Translations under genes and position numbers: made by a program | DNA from: Pseudidiomarina indica | GTDB lineage: Bacteria > Pseudomonadota > Gammaproteobacteria > Enterobacterales > Alteromonadaceae | Reading direction: 5' to 3' | Assembly (NCBI RefSeq): GCF_900104245.1 | Contig: NZ_FMXN01000006.1 | Location: 62,001-126,000, forward strand | Length of the DNA: 64,000 bases | The notes under the pieces: model-generated | The model's database searches: none | Seen by the model: only the letters and a program-made list of their open reading frames with translations | Told to the model about the DNA's origin: nothing | In this document: in pieces, positions 32,054 through 42,127 of the stretch | Layout of the letters: each line of letters opens with the position of its first letter | Position numbering within the stretch: the stretch's first letter is position 1

Positions 32054-34066
32054 ATGTTACGCCGCCTTAGTTTTGCACTGATTGCCACCATGGTTGCCGT
32101 TTCGGCCCATGCGCGGCACATCACTTTGGAAGAAACCATCACGGTCCAATCCATCAACAGCGCAGTCATTGCAGCTGATGGCAAGGTCGCTGCCTTTACC
32201 AAAGTGGTTCCACGTCAACCTTATATTGATGATGATGGCACCGCTTATGTCGAGCTTTACGCCATCACCGCCAATGGCGAGACGGTTCCCTTTATTACCA
32301 GCAAAGAAAGCCTGAGCAGCATTCAACTTCACCACCAAGCGGTCTACTTTTTAGCGCGCCGTGGTGACGCCAAGCACACCAGTCTGTATCACATTCCGAC
32401 CACCGGGGGTGAAGCACAATTGGTATTCGGCCATGACTCAGCCATCAGCAGTTACGCGCTGAGCCAAGATGGACGTTACCTGGTATTCCGTGCGCGGAGT
32501 AAAACCGATGATAGTAAAGCCAAACTCGCCAAAAAAGGGTTTAAAGCCGAAGTCTATGAAGAAGAAAATGTCTTCACCCACGCTTGGCTGGTAGATTTAC
32601 ACCAAGAATCACCGCAGGCGACTCAATTAACCAATGAGCGCGAAATTCATTCCGTCGCGTTTCGCCCCGGGCACGAACAAGTGTTAGTGCGCGTTGCGCC
32701 CACACCGTTGATTGACGACAACTACATGACCAGTCACTACGAGTTGATTGACTTTAACGGTAGCACCGTCAGCAAATTTGACTCTGAAGGGGGCCTAGGG
32801 CAAGCCGAGTTTTCACCGGATGGCCGGTATCTCGCCGTGATTGGTTCAGCGGATTATAACGACCCATCGGCTGGTCGGTTGTACGTATACGATACGCAAA
32901 GCAATAATACCCGCCGTGAAGTGCTGCCCAACTATCAAGGTCATGTCCGTGATATCGCCTGGCGCCAAAACGATGAACTCATTTGGTTAGGTCACCGAGG
33001 CACCAAAACTGAAGTACAAGCACTGACCATGCAGTGGCTTGAATCACGCACGCTGATGGAACCTGGTAAGTTAATTGCGGTTGATTTAGCAGTTGCTCCG
33101 TATCAAGAACCTATTTTGATCCGTGCCCATAGCGCTGAGCACCCAACGGAATTGTTCCGTTTACAAGGTCAGCGTATTGAGCGGTTAACTGATTCGAACC
33201 CTTGGCTGGCCGACATCGACATGCCACGGCAAGAAACGATCCGCTATAAAGCTCGCGATGGCGTCGAAATTGAAGGTATCTTAGTGTACCCCACCAACTA
33301 TCAAGCCGATCAGCGTTATCCATTGCTCATGGTCGTACACGGTGGCCCGGAATCTCATTACAGCGACGGCTGGCTAGATCGGTACGGAAACCCGACCAAA
33401 TACGCTGCCCAGCAAGGCTATATGGTATTCTTCCCGAACTATCGTGGCAGTACCGGCCGAGGTGTTGAGTTCTCGAAGCTAGGACAAAATGACTATGCTG
33501 GAAAAGAGTTCGACGATTTGGTCGATGGTAAAGACCATTTGGTGGAATTAGGCCTAGTGGATGCCAGCAAAGTTGGTATTACGGGCGGCTCTTACGGCGG
33601 TTTCGCTTCCGCATGGGCTGCAACGGCGCTGACTGAGCATTTTGCGGCCAGTGTGATGTTCGTTGGAATTAGCAATAATATTTCGAAGTTCGGTACCACC
33701 GATATTCCAAAAGAAATGCATGCAGTCCACGCCCGCAGCTACCCGTGGGATAAATGGCAATGGTACTTAGAACGCAGCCCGATCTATCATGCTGAAAAAG
33801 CCAAAACCCCAATCCTGATCTTGCACGGCAAGGAAGACACGCGGGTTCATCCAAGTCAGTCCATGGAACTCTATCGGTACCTGAAAACCCAGGGGAACGT
33901 TCCAGTGCGCTTGGTGTTGTACCCGAATGAGGGGCACGGTAACCGCCGTGCGGCTGCACAACTTGATTATGCGATGCGCTTGATGCGTTGGATGGATCAC
34001 TTCTTAATTGAAGGGAATACCGAAGCGCCTCCCCATGAATTGCCTCATTTAGAGCGAATCAAGTAA
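32054..34066 (+). CDS. Secreted S9-family prolyl oligopeptidase-like peptidase
   Basis: A 670-residue serine peptidase. It has a signal peptide (1-20, cut after AHA), an N-terminal beta-propeller (about 25-400, with the repeat SPDGRYLAVIG) and a C-terminal alpha/beta-hydrolase domain. The nucleophile is near S513 in TGGSYGGFAS; the acid is D in HGKEDTRVHP and the histidine is in NEGHGN. The start at 32054 has AGGAG seven bases upstream and begins the signal peptide; a frame open from 32006 adds 16 hydrophilic residues and is rejected. Likely digests peptides in the periplasm or outside (acylaminoacyl or dipeptidyl peptidase-like). Confidence 0.92.
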   Translation: MLRRLSFALIATMVAVSAHARHITLEETITVQSINSAVIAADGKVAAFTKVVPRQPYIDDDGTAYVELYAITANGETVPFITSKESLSSIQLHHQAVYFLARRGDAKHTSLYHIPTTGGEAQLVFGHDSAISSYALSQDGRYLVFRARSKTDDSKAKLAKKGFKAEVYEEENVFTHAWLVDLHQESPQATQLTNEREIHSVAFRPGHEQVLVRVAPTPLIDDNYMTSHYELIDFNGSTVSKFDSEGGLGQAEFSPDGRYLAVIGSADYNDPSAGRLYVYDTQSNNTRREVLPNYQGHVRDIAWRQNDELIWLGHRGTKTEVQALTMQWLESRTLMEPGKLIAVDLAVAPYQEPILIRAHSAEHPTELFRLQGQRIERLTDSNPWLADIDMPRQETIRYKARDGVEIEGILVYPTNYQADQRYPLLMVVHGGPESHYSDGWLDRYGNPTKYAAQQGYMVFFPNYRGSTGRGVEFSKLGQNDYAGKEFDDLVDGKDHLVELGLVDASKVGITGGSYGGFASAWAATALTEHFAASVMFVGISNNISKFGTTDIPKEMHAVHARSYPWDKWQWYLERSPIYHAEKAKTPILILHGKEDTRVHPSQSMELYRYLKTQGNVPVRLVLYPNEGHGNRRAAAQLDYAMRLMRWMDHFLIEGNTEAPPHELPHLERIK

Positions 34067-34077
34067 GGGCCATTAAA

Positions 34078-34800
34078 GTGAGCTACAGACGCTTACTGAA
34101 AACCATCATCACGGTGCTGTTGGTGTATCACCTCAGCACCGCCTTGTTGATCTTCTCGGCAACAGAGTCGGCTATGGTGAAATGGCTGCATGGTGCGGGG
34201 CTGATTGGTTATCTGCTCTTGGTTGCGACTGCTTGGCTGGCACGCCGTGAAGTGATGCACCAGCTCAATCAGCGTGACCAACACAGTAAAACGCTGGAAC
34301 GTGAACTCGCCACAGCACGCAACACCGACGAACTAACGCAATTAGTTAATCGTTCCCATCTCTACCAGCAACTGGAGTTTTCACTCTACCAAGCGCAGGT
34401 ACAACAAACTCCCTTCGCTGTATTGCTGTTAAACTCAGACCAACTGAATACCATCAACATGGAATTTGGTCATTTGGTGGGGGATGTGGTCTTAAAGGAA
34501 CTCGCCGACACGCTGAAAGGGCAAGTTCGTGGGCAGGACATCATTGGGCGTTGGGGCGGCGATGAGTTTCTCATTCTCACGACCCCTACGAACGATGATC
34601 ACACGGTCGCCTTCGCGGAAAAACTACGCTTAGCCGTGGCTCAACAACGGTTTACGGAAGATAAACTGTATTTAACGGTTAGCATTGGCTGTGCCATGGC
34701 GACGGAAGATGACACTGTGGTGAGTTTAATTCAACGTGCGACTGATGGTGTCGCACAAGCCAAACACAGCGGTCGTAACTGCACTCGCGTGGGTGACTAA
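34078..34800 (+). CDS. Membrane-bound GGDEF diguanylate cyclase, GTG start
   Basis: A 240-residue protein predicted to make cyclic di-GMP. Two membrane segments lie at about 8-30 and 38-58, then a linker and a GGDEF domain (about 78-240). The catalytic motif GGDEF is intact, and RGQD lies five residues upstream, the position of the product-inhibitory I-site. No sensory domain beyond the membrane segments. The start is GTG with AAGG upstream, 11 bases after the S9 peptidase stop, so the two may share a transcript. Confidence 0.9.
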   Translation: MSYRRLLKTIITVLLVYHLSTALLIFSATESAMVKWLHGAGLIGYLLLVATAWLARREVMHQLNQRDQHSKTLERELATARNTDELTQLVNRSHLYQQLEFSLYQAQVQQTPFAVLLLNSDQLNTINMEFGHLVGDVVLKELADTLKGQVRGQDIIGRWGGDEFLILTTPTNDDHTVAFAEKLRLAVAQQRFTEDKLYLTVSIGCAMATEDDTVVSLIQRATDGVAQAKHSGRNCTRVGD

Positions 34801-34803
34801 AAC

Positions 34804-34843
34804 AAAAAAGCGACCACAACGTGATACGCTGTGGTCGCTTTTT
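34804..34843. terminator. Bidirectional terminator between the GGDEF gene and pckA
   Basis: AAAAAGCGACCACA (34805-34818) pairs perfectly with TGTGGTCGCTTTTT (34830-34843) around an 11-base loop. The A and T arms supply a U-tract for both convergent genes. Confidence 0.9.
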
Positions 34844-34853
34844 GCTCAATCAA

Positions 34854-36455
34854 TTATAGCTTAGGACCTGCTGCAACCAAGGCTTTCCCTTCATCGTTGT
34901 CGGTAAACTTCTCAAAGTTCTCAACAAACAATTTCGCCAAGTGACGCGCTTTCTCATCCCACTGAGACACTTCGCTGTAAGTATTGCGTGGGTCAAGAAT
35001 ATGCTGTTCTTCCACTCCTGGTAAGGCCGTTGGCATCGCCAGATCAAAGTACGGCAACTGAACAAATTCAGCATTCTCAATGCTGCCATCTAAAATTGCA
35101 TCAATGATAGCGCGCGTTGCTTTGATTGAAATACGCTTGCCAGTGCCATTCCAGCCGGTGTTCACCAAGTAGGCTTCTGCACCCGATGCTTCCATCCGCT
35201 TCGCTAATACTTCTGCATATTGAGTTGGGTGCAGGCTTAAGAAGGCCGCACCAAAACAGCTTGAGAAAGTTGGCGTTGGTTCAGTGATACCACGCTCTGT
35301 ACCAGCTAGCTTCGCGGTGAAGCCTGACAAGAAATAATATTCGGTTTGGGCTTTGGTCAACTTAGAAACCGGAGGTAACACACCAAAAGCGTCCGCCGTT
35401 AAGAAAATAACTTTTTTCGCGTGGCCTGCTTTAGAAACCGGCTTCACAATATTATCGATGTGATAAATTGGGTAAGAAACACGGGTGTTTTCAGTTTTTG
35501 AACCATCCGCGAAATCAACACTGCCATCATCACGTACCGTCACGTTTTCTAACAATGCATCACGACGAATGGCGTTATAGATATCTGGCTCAGCTTCGGC
35601 TGACAAGTTGATGGTCTTCGCATAGCAGCCACCTTCGAAGTTGAACACACCGTCATCATCCCAACCGTGTTCATCATCACCAATTAATTGGCGCTTCGGA
35701 TCGGTTGATAAGGTGGTTTTACCGGTGCCTGATAAGCCGAAGAAAATTGCCACGTCGCCATCTTCACCTACGTTGGCAGAGCAATGCATGGATGCAATGC
35801 CTTTCAACGGTAAGTAGTAATTCATGATGGAGAACATGCCTTTCTTCATTTCACCACCGTACCAAGTACCGCCAATTAACTGAATCCGCTCAGTTAAGTT
35901 GAACGCCACGAAGTTTTCGGAGTTCAAGCCATGCTCTTGCCACTTATGGTTCGTGGTTTTCGCACCATTCATAACCACAAAGTCAGGTTTGAACGTGGCG
36001 AGTTCAGCTTCGGTTGGACGAATGAACATGTTCTTCACGAAGTGGGCTTGCCACGCCACTTCCGTAATAAAGCGCACCGCTAAGCGGGTATCTTCGTTGG
36101 CACCACAGAAGGTGTCAACCACAAATAAACGCTTGCCTGATAATTGCTGGGCAACAATCTCTTTCAAATCAGCCCATACTTCAGGAGTAATTGGCTTGTT
36201 GTCGTTTTTGCCCTGATCTGCCCACCAGAATGTATCGCGGGTTACATCGTCACGCACAATGTATTTGTCCTTCGGCGAACGACCGGTAAAAATTCCCGTA
36301 TCGACAGCAACTGCGCCGAGGTCAGTAACAACCCCTTTCTCAAAGCCTTCAAGGCCTGGACGCGTTTCTTCTTCAAACAACAATTCATAAGAAGGATTAT
36401 GGACAATTTCGGTGACGTCTGTAATGCCGTACTGGCGTAAATCCAGATCAGTCAT
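34854..36455 (-). CDS. pckA: Phosphoenolpyruvate carboxykinase (ATP)
   Basis: It converts oxaloacetate and ATP to PEP and CO2, the entry to gluconeogenesis. The 533-residue protein has the P-loop [11 protein letters not shown], the substrate segments [19 protein letters not shown], and [22 protein letters not shown] with the kinase-2 aspartates. Length is close to E. coli (540). AGGAG lies nine bases upstream of the ATG. It fits growth on amino acids (inference). Confidence 0.97.
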   Translation of the reverse strand: MTDLDLRQYGITDVTEIVHNPSYELLFEEETRPGLEGFEKGVVTDLGAVAVDTGIFTGRSPKDKYIVRDDVTRDTFWWADQGKNDNKPITPEVWADLKEIVAQQLSGKRLFVVDTFCGANEDTRLAVRFITEVAWQAHFVKNMFIRPTEAELATFKPDFVVMNGAKTTNHKWQEHGLNSENFVAFNLTERIQLIGGTWYGGEMKKGMFSIMNYYLPLKGIASMHCSANVGEDGDVAIFFGLSGTGKTTLSTDPKRQLIGDDEHGWDDDGVFNFEGGCYAKTINLSAEAEPDIYNAIRRDALLENVTVRDDGSVDFADGSKTENTRVSYPIYHIDNIVKPVSKAGHAKKVIFLTADAFGVLPPVSKLTKAQTEYYFLSGFTAKLAGTERGITEPTPTFSSCFGAAFLSLHPTQYAEVLAKRMEASGAEAYLVNTGWNGTGKRISIKATRAIIDAILDGSIENAEFVQLPYFDLAMPTALPGVEEQHILDPRNTYSEVSQWDEKARHLAKLFVENFEKFTDNDEGKALVAAGPKL

Positions 36456-36560
36456 GGGGCGGACTCCTGCGGGTCAAATTAGAGCAAAAATTGGAAAAGT
36501 AAATGTGGGGTGCGATTCTAACCTGAAATGCTCAAAAATGGTAGTCTTTACAACAAAATT

Positions 36561-36578
36561 AAGGCCGGATTCGGCCTT
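36561..36578 (-). terminator. Hairpin terminator after coaD
   Basis: AAGGCCG (36561-36567) pairs with CGGCCTT (36572-36578) around four bases; flanking AAAAT/ATTTT can extend it. It lies 31 bases after the coaD stop. The T-run is interrupted, so efficiency is uncertain. Confidence 0.6.
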
Positions 36579-36608
36579 CTATTTTGTTCATGCCCTTGCA
36601 AAAATGAT

Positions 36609-37151
<543 letters not shown>

Positions 37152-37222
37152 CTATCAGCATCCTATTACCTGCAATGCTCCTTATTGTAGGTACCCGTCG
37201 GACCAAAAGCACGGAGAATTTC

Positions 37223-38416
37223 ATGAAGCAAAATTTTTATCAACAGCTTAGCACCCAACTCGAAGAGCTCAAAAACGAAGGCTTATACAAACAAGAGCGA
37301 GTTATTCTGAGTGACCAAGACGCCGAAATCACGGTGGGTGACGGTGAGTTGGTACTCAACTTTTGTGCGAACAACTATTTAGGACTTGCCAATAGCCCTA
37401 AGCTCATCGAAGCAGCGAAGAAAGGATTGGATGAGCACGGGTTCGGCACCGCGTCAGTTCGTTTCATCTGCGGCACGCAAGACATTCACAAAACACTTGA
37501 AGCCAAGCTCAGTGCATTTTTAGGCACCGAAGACACCATTTTGTACTCCTCATGTTTTGACGCTAACGGTGGCTTGTTTGAAACCATCATGGGCGCCGAA
37601 GATGCCATTATCAGTGATGAGCTGAACCACGCCTCCATTATTGATGGCATTCGCTTAAGCAAAGCCAAACGCTATCGTTACAAGAATAACGACATGGCTG
37701 ATTTAGAAGCTCAATTGAAACAAGCGAAAGCCGATGGTGCCCGCAATATTCTTATCGCCACCGATGGGGTGTTCTCTATGGACGGCGTTATTGCAGACCT
37801 GCGCACCATTTGCGACTTGGCGGACCAATACGGTGCTTTAGTGATGATGGATGACTGTCACGCGACCGGTTTCTTAGGCAAAGAAGGGCGTGGTACTCAC
37901 GAATACTGTGACGTAATGGGTCGGGTTGACATTATCACGGGAACCCTTGGCAAAGCCCTAGGCGGTGCCTCAGGTGGTTATACGTCAGGGAAAAAAGAAG
38001 TCATTGAGTGGCTCCGTCAGCGTTCACGTCCTTACTTATTCTCAAACTCCGTGGCCCCCTCGATTGTCGCAGCATCGATTCGAGTGCTCGAAATGTTAGA
38101 GAATGGTCACGATTTACGTCAAAAGCTTTGGGATAACTCCGCTTATTTCCGTGAGCAAATGACTGCCGCTGGGTTTACCCTCAGTGGTGCCGACCATGCC
38201 ATCATTCCTGTGATGATTGGTGATGCCCGCCTGGCAGCAGAAATGGCTGATCGGATGTTAAAAGAAGGCATTTATGTGGTTGGTTTTTCTTTCCCTGTTG
38301 TACCACGAGGCCAAGCGCGTATCCGTACCCAAATGTCAGCGGCGCATTCGAAAGAACAATTAGATCGTGCCATTGACGCCTTCACACGAATTGGTAAAGA
38401 TCTCGGTATTATTTAA
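37223..38416 (+). CDS. kbl: Glycine C-acetyltransferase (2-amino-3-ketobutyrate CoA ligase)
   Basis: It cleaves 2-amino-3-ketobutyrate with CoA to glycine and acetyl-CoA, step two of threonine catabolism. The 397-residue PLP enzyme has K244 in [25 protein letters not shown] and [12 protein letters not shown]. The ATG at 37223 has GGAG seven bases upstream and matches the E. coli start (398 residues); an in-frame extension to 37175 is not needed. Operon partner of tdh. Confidence 0.97.
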   Translation: MKQNFYQQLSTQLEELKNEGLYKQERVILSDQDAEITVGDGELVLNFCANNYLGLANSPKLIEAAKKGLDEHGFGTASVRFICGTQDIHKTLEAKLSAFLGTEDTILYSSCFDANGGLFETIMGAEDAIISDELNHASIIDGIRLSKAKRYRYKNNDMADLEAQLKQAKADGARNILIATDGVFSMDGVIADLRTICDLADQYGALVMMDDCHATGFLGKEGRGTHEYCDVMGRVDIITGTLGKALGGASGGYTSGKKEVIEWLRQRSRPYLFSNSVAPSIVAASIRVLEMLENGHDLRQKLWDNSAYFREQMTAAGFTLSGADHAIIPVMIGDARLAAEMADRMLKEGIYVVGFSFPVVPRGQARIRTQMSAAHSKEQLDRAIDAFTRIGKDLGII

Positions 38417-38448
38417 TCGTCGGCACGCGCACGAAGAAGGAACAACTA

Positions 38449-39474
38449 ATGAAAGCTCTGGCAAAGTTACACGCAGAACCTGGCATTTGGATGACCGACG
38501 TTGAAGTCCCAGAGTATGGGTACAACGATTTGCTCATCCGCATTAAGAAAACAGCGATTTGTGGAACCGATGTGCACATCTACAAATGGGACGAGTGGTC
38601 GCAAAAGACCATTCCTGTGCCCATGGTCGTAGGCCATGAATATGTGGGTGTCGTCGAAGCAATGGGCGAAGGCGTGCGCGGATTCAACAAAGGAGACCGT
38701 GTTTCAGGTGAAGGTCATATCACCTGTGGTCACTGCCGTAACTGCCGTGCAGGACGTCGTCACTTATGCCGTAACACCATTGGTGTGGGTGTGAACCGTC
38801 CCGGCGCGTTTGCTGAATACCTGGTCATTCCAGCTGATAACGCGTTCAAATTGCCGGATGATATCAGCGACGACTTGGCCGCCATTTTCGACCCATTCGG
38901 TAATGCCGTCCATACAGCGTTGGCCTTTGATCTGGTCGGTGAAGATGTGCTCATTACCGGCGCAGGTCCCATTGGGATTATGGCCGCAGCGGTAGCCCGC
39001 CATGTCGGCGCCCGCCACGTGGTCATCACCGATGTGAACGAGTATCGCCTTGAGCTCGCAACGCGCATGGGAGCTACCCGAGCCGTTGATGTGAGCAAAG
39101 AGAAGCTCACGGACGTCATGAACGAATTGGGCATGAAAGAAGGCTTCGATGTGGGCCTTGAAATGTCCGGCGTGCCGTCCGCCTTCGGACAAATGTTGGA
39201 AACAATGAATCACGGTGGCAAAATTGCCATGCTAGGGATTCCTCCGCAAAGCGTTGCCATTGACTGGAACCAAGTCATTTTCAAAGGACTGACCATTAAA
39301 GGAATTTATGGCCGTGAAATGTTTGAGACCTGGTACAAAATGGCGAGCTTATTGCAATCAGGGCTCGACTTATCCCCTATCTTGACTCACAACTTACCTG
39401 TTGATGAGTTCCAAAAAGGGTTTGAGATCATGACTTCAGGCCAATCTGGCAAAGTCATTTTGGATTGGAGCTAA
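38449..39474 (+). CDS. tdh: L-threonine 3-dehydrogenase
   Basis: A zinc NAD-dependent dehydrogenase, first step of threonine to glycine. The 341-residue length equals E. coli. Catalytic zinc ligands are C38 and H63-E64; structural zinc cysteines are C93, C96, C99 and C107. The NAD site [10 protein letters not shown] follows. It is 32 bases behind kbl. Confidence 0.97.
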   Translation: MKALAKLHAEPGIWMTDVEVPEYGYNDLLIRIKKTAICGTDVHIYKWDEWSQKTIPVPMVVGHEYVGVVEAMGEGVRGFNKGDRVSGEGHITCGHCRNCRAGRRHLCRNTIGVGVNRPGAFAEYLVIPADNAFKLPDDISDDLAAIFDPFGNAVHTALAFDLVGEDVLITGAGPIGIMAAAVARHVGARHVVITDVNEYRLELATRMGATRAVDVSKEKLTDVMNELGMKEGFDVGLEMSGVPSAFGQMLETMNHGGKIAMLGIPPQSVAIDWNQVIFKGLTIKGIYGREMFETWYKMASLLQSGLDLSPILTHNLPVDEFQKGFEIMTSGQSGKVILDWS

Positions 39475-39490
39475 CTCATTAGGATAAGCC

Positions 39491-39814
39491 ATGGCAGACT
39501 TTAAACGGATTAGTCCCGCAGAGGGATATCAATTATGGCAGCAACAACAAGCTCTTTTTGTTGATATTCGAGACGAGCGCTCATTCGCCGCAGTTCATAT
39601 TCCTGGGTCATTACGTTTAACCGACGCCAACTTACCCCAGTTTTTAGCTGAGCTGGACGACGACACCCCGGTTGTCGTCGTCTGTTACCACGGCAATAGT
39701 AGCCAAGGGGCGGCGCAATACCTTGCCCATCAAGGTATTGACTCAGTGAGCAGCCTCGACGGCGGTATCACTGCGTGGGCGCAGCAATTTCCTGAGGCGG
39801 TGGAGCATCATTAA
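39491..39814 (+). CDS. glpE: Thiosulfate sulfurtransferase GlpE (rhodanese)
   Basis: A 107-residue single-domain rhodanese with the active-site C65 in CYHGNSSQ, the same position as in E. coli GlpE, and the CH2 motif near HIPGSL. Coupled to glpG with no gap: the stop codon is followed at once by the glpG ATG. In E. coli this pair sits with glpR; here it follows tdh. Confidence 0.94.
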   Translation: MADFKRISPAEGYQLWQQQQALFVDIRDERSFAAVHIPGSLRLTDANLPQFLAELDDDTPVVVVCYHGNSSQGAAQYLAHQGIDSVSSLDGGITAWAQQFPEAVEHH

Positions 39815-40657
39815 ATGAAACGTTTGCTGACCACCCGTGATGCTGAGAAAATGGCGCAGTTGTATGCCTATTTGCAGCACCACGGCGTTCCAGTAACGGT
39901 GGCAGAGCAAGGACAAAACCTCGAGCTTTGGCTCACCATGTCCAGTTACCACGCACATGCCAAAGCACTCATTCAGGCCTTCAATGAAAACCCGCAATTA
40001 GCGCAAGCAAGTTTGGCCGCATCTCAGCTGAACGAAGAGCCGCCCACTCCGCCCAGCTTTTTGCAACAAATGCGTTCTCAGGCAGGCTGGTTTACCCGAG
40101 CCTATGCTGCAGTGGTAGTGCTGGTGTTTATTGGAATGTACACCTCGTTTATCGAACCCATTCTTAGTGCCTTACTCTTTAATCCCAACGATTTTGAAGC
40201 CTTACCTTGGTCTGAGCCATGGCGTTTTATCACTCCCGCTATGCTGCACTTTAGTGTGCTCCACATTGTCTTTAACGTGTTCTGGTGGTGGTACTTGGGG
40301 GGGCGCTTCGAGCGTTACTACGGTACCGGCTGGTTGGTGCTGGCATTCTGCGTTTGTGCCATTGCCTCTAACACGGCTCAATTTCTTGAAAGTGGTCCTT
40401 ACTTTGGCGGCTTATCTGGCGTGGTCTATGGCCTCTTTGGTATTGCGACTATCGTCGGCTGGAAGAACCCACGCCACCCGTTATTTTTGCCGAATGGGCT
40501 CATCATCTTTATGCTGGTCTGGCTCGTGTTGGGGTATACCGACTTACTGTGGGTCAACATTGCTAATACCGCACACACCGTTGGGTTACTGTCTGGACTA
40601 CTCGTCGGTGGGACTATCCGTGGCTTAACTCATCTTCCCCAGCAACGACAGGAATAG
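39815..40657 (+). CDS. glpG: Rhomboid intramembrane protease GlpG
   Basis: A 280-residue inner-membrane serine protease. An N-terminal cytoplasmic domain (about 1-70) precedes six membrane segments. The catalytic dyad is S201 in GGLSGVVYG and H254 in NTAHTVG, the same numbers as E. coli GlpG. HFSVLHIVFNVFWWWYLGG holds the oxyanion histidine and asparagine. Confidence 0.95.
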   Translation: MKRLLTTRDAEKMAQLYAYLQHHGVPVTVAEQGQNLELWLTMSSYHAHAKALIQAFNENPQLAQASLAASQLNEEPPTPPSFLQQMRSQAGWFTRAYAAVVVLVFIGMYTSFIEPILSALLFNPNDFEALPWSEPWRFITPAMLHFSVLHIVFNVFWWWYLGGRFERYYGTGWLVLAFCVCAIASNTAQFLESGPYFGGLSGVVYGLFGIATIVGWKNPRHPLFLPNGLIIFMLVWLVLGYTDLLWVNIANTAHTVGLLSGLLVGGTIRGLTHLPQQRQE

Positions 40658-40662
40658 TCGCT

Positions 40663-41244
40663 GTGACCTTACCCGAGTTACAATTTCCGGTCATCGACGC
40701 CAGTCAGCGAGCTGATTGGCAGTTGGCGACGCCGCACTGCCTGCCTTCGCACCCTGAACTGCAACGCTGGTTACTTGACCCCGATTCCCTCACCGCTAAA
40801 TTGAAGCAGCACTGCCAGCACTTTAAGGTGCATGTTATTGGGCAGCAACCGGGGACGATTCGGCCCGATGAAGCACGTTGGCTTGGGGCCAGCGAGGCTG
40901 CAGCCATTCGCGAAGTGCTGCTTTGTTGTGATGGAAAACCTTGGGTATTTGCTCGCAGTGTATTTCCCCAACAGGCATTGAATGAGCCTGTTCTCCAACT
41001 TGGCCAACTGGGTGATTCGCCCCTCGGTGCCCATCTGTTTGCCCAACCTGACCTAACCCGTAGTGAGATGGAAGTGGCACAATTTGCACCCGATTCTGCA
41101 TTAGGGCACTTACATCAACAGTTAGGCTTCGAACCTCAAACGCTTTGGGGCAGACGTAGTTGTTTTACTGCCGCTGGACAAAAAGTGTTGGTCGCGGAAG
41201 TTTTTATTGGTGGCTCAATTCCAGCCCAGTTCATGAATGAATAG
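40663..41244 (+). CDS. ubiC: Chorismate lyase, GTG start
   Basis: It makes 4-hydroxybenzoate and pyruvate from chorismate for ubiquinone. The 193-residue protein is recognisable from REVLLCCDGKPWVFARSVFP and the C-terminal GRRSCFTAAGQKVLVAEVFI. E. coli UbiC is 165 residues, so it is longer at the N-terminus. The start is GTG with AGGA 11 bases upstream. Next to ubiA as in E. coli. Confidence 0.9.
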   Translation: MTLPELQFPVIDASQRADWQLATPHCLPSHPELQRWLLDPDSLTAKLKQHCQHFKVHVIGQQPGTIRPDEARWLGASEAAAIREVLLCCDGKPWVFARSVFPQQALNEPVLQLGQLGDSPLGAHLFAQPDLTRSEMEVAQFAPDSALGHLHQQLGFEPQTLWGRRSCFTAAGQKVLVAEVFIGGSIPAQFMNE

Positions 41245-41255
41245 GAGACGTTGTC

Positions 41256-42119
41256 ATGCTTAAATTGGCTCATTGGTTCGACGCCAGTTGGCGCTTGATG
41301 CGTGCTGATCGGCCCATTGGAAGCCTGTTGTTAGGCTGGCCGACTTTAGTCGCGTTACTGATTGCTGGGCAGGGCAATCCCCCACTGCGGGTGGTGGTGT
41401 TATTTATGCTGGGCGTGTTCGTCATGCGTTCCGCCGGCTGTGTGATTAACGATTTCGCCGACCGGAAGTTTGATGGCCATGTGAGTCGCACCCAACTCCG
41501 CCCATTGGCCACCGGTGAAATGAGACCATGGCAAGCCTTGCTACTATTTGGCGTGCTGCTGGTGATTGCCCTGCTGATTGTCCTGCAGCTGAATACGCAA
41601 ACCATTTTATTAAGTGTGGGTGCCGTCGCTACCGCCACCCTGTACCCTTTCTGCAAGCGTTTTACTCAATTACCTCAAGTGGTACTCGGCATTGCCTATA
41701 GTTTTGGAATTTTGATGGCCTTCACCGCCCTCGACCAAGGGGTGCCCTTGGCAGCATGGCTGCTATTTGCGGCCAACGTAATTTGGACCATCGCTTATGA
41801 TACGGAATACGCCATGGCGGACCGTCCGGATGATCTAAAAATTGGGGTCAAATCAACGGCGGTGCTATTCGGCCAATACGATAAGTTGGCAATTGCGCTC
41901 TTGCAGGGAATGAGTTTGTCATTATTGGCAGTGTTGGGGTATCACCTGCAGTTCAGCTGGCCTTACTGGGCGGGTTTAGTGATCATTATTGGCTTGTTTA
42001 TGTGGCAACATCACCTGATTTGGTATCGTGAACCACAGCGTTGTTTCCAAGCATTTCTGCACAACAACAACGTGGGCTGGGTATTAGCCCTCGCTGTTGC
42101 GGTGCATTATTGGTTCTAA
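41256..42119 (+). CDS. ubiA: 4-hydroxybenzoate octaprenyltransferase
   Basis: A 287-residue polytopic membrane enzyme that attaches the polyprenyl tail in ubiquinone synthesis. The two aspartate motifs are N65-D66-x2-D69-x3-D73 and DTEYAMADRPDD. Eleven bases behind ubiC. It converges on plsB with only eight bases between stop codons and no terminator. Confidence 0.95.
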   Translation: MLKLAHWFDASWRLMRADRPIGSLLLGWPTLVALLIAGQGNPPLRVVVLFMLGVFVMRSAGCVINDFADRKFDGHVSRTQLRPLATGEMRPWQALLLFGVLLVIALLIVLQLNTQTILLSVGAVATATLYPFCKRFTQLPQVVLGIAYSFGILMAFTALDQGVPLAAWLLFAANVIWTIAYDTEYAMADRPDDLKIGVKSTAVLFGQYDKLAIALLQGMSLSLLAVLGYHLQFSWPYWAGLVIIIGLFMWQHHLIWYREPQRCFQAFLHNNNVGWVLALAVAVHYWF

Positions 42120-42127
42120 GCTGACAA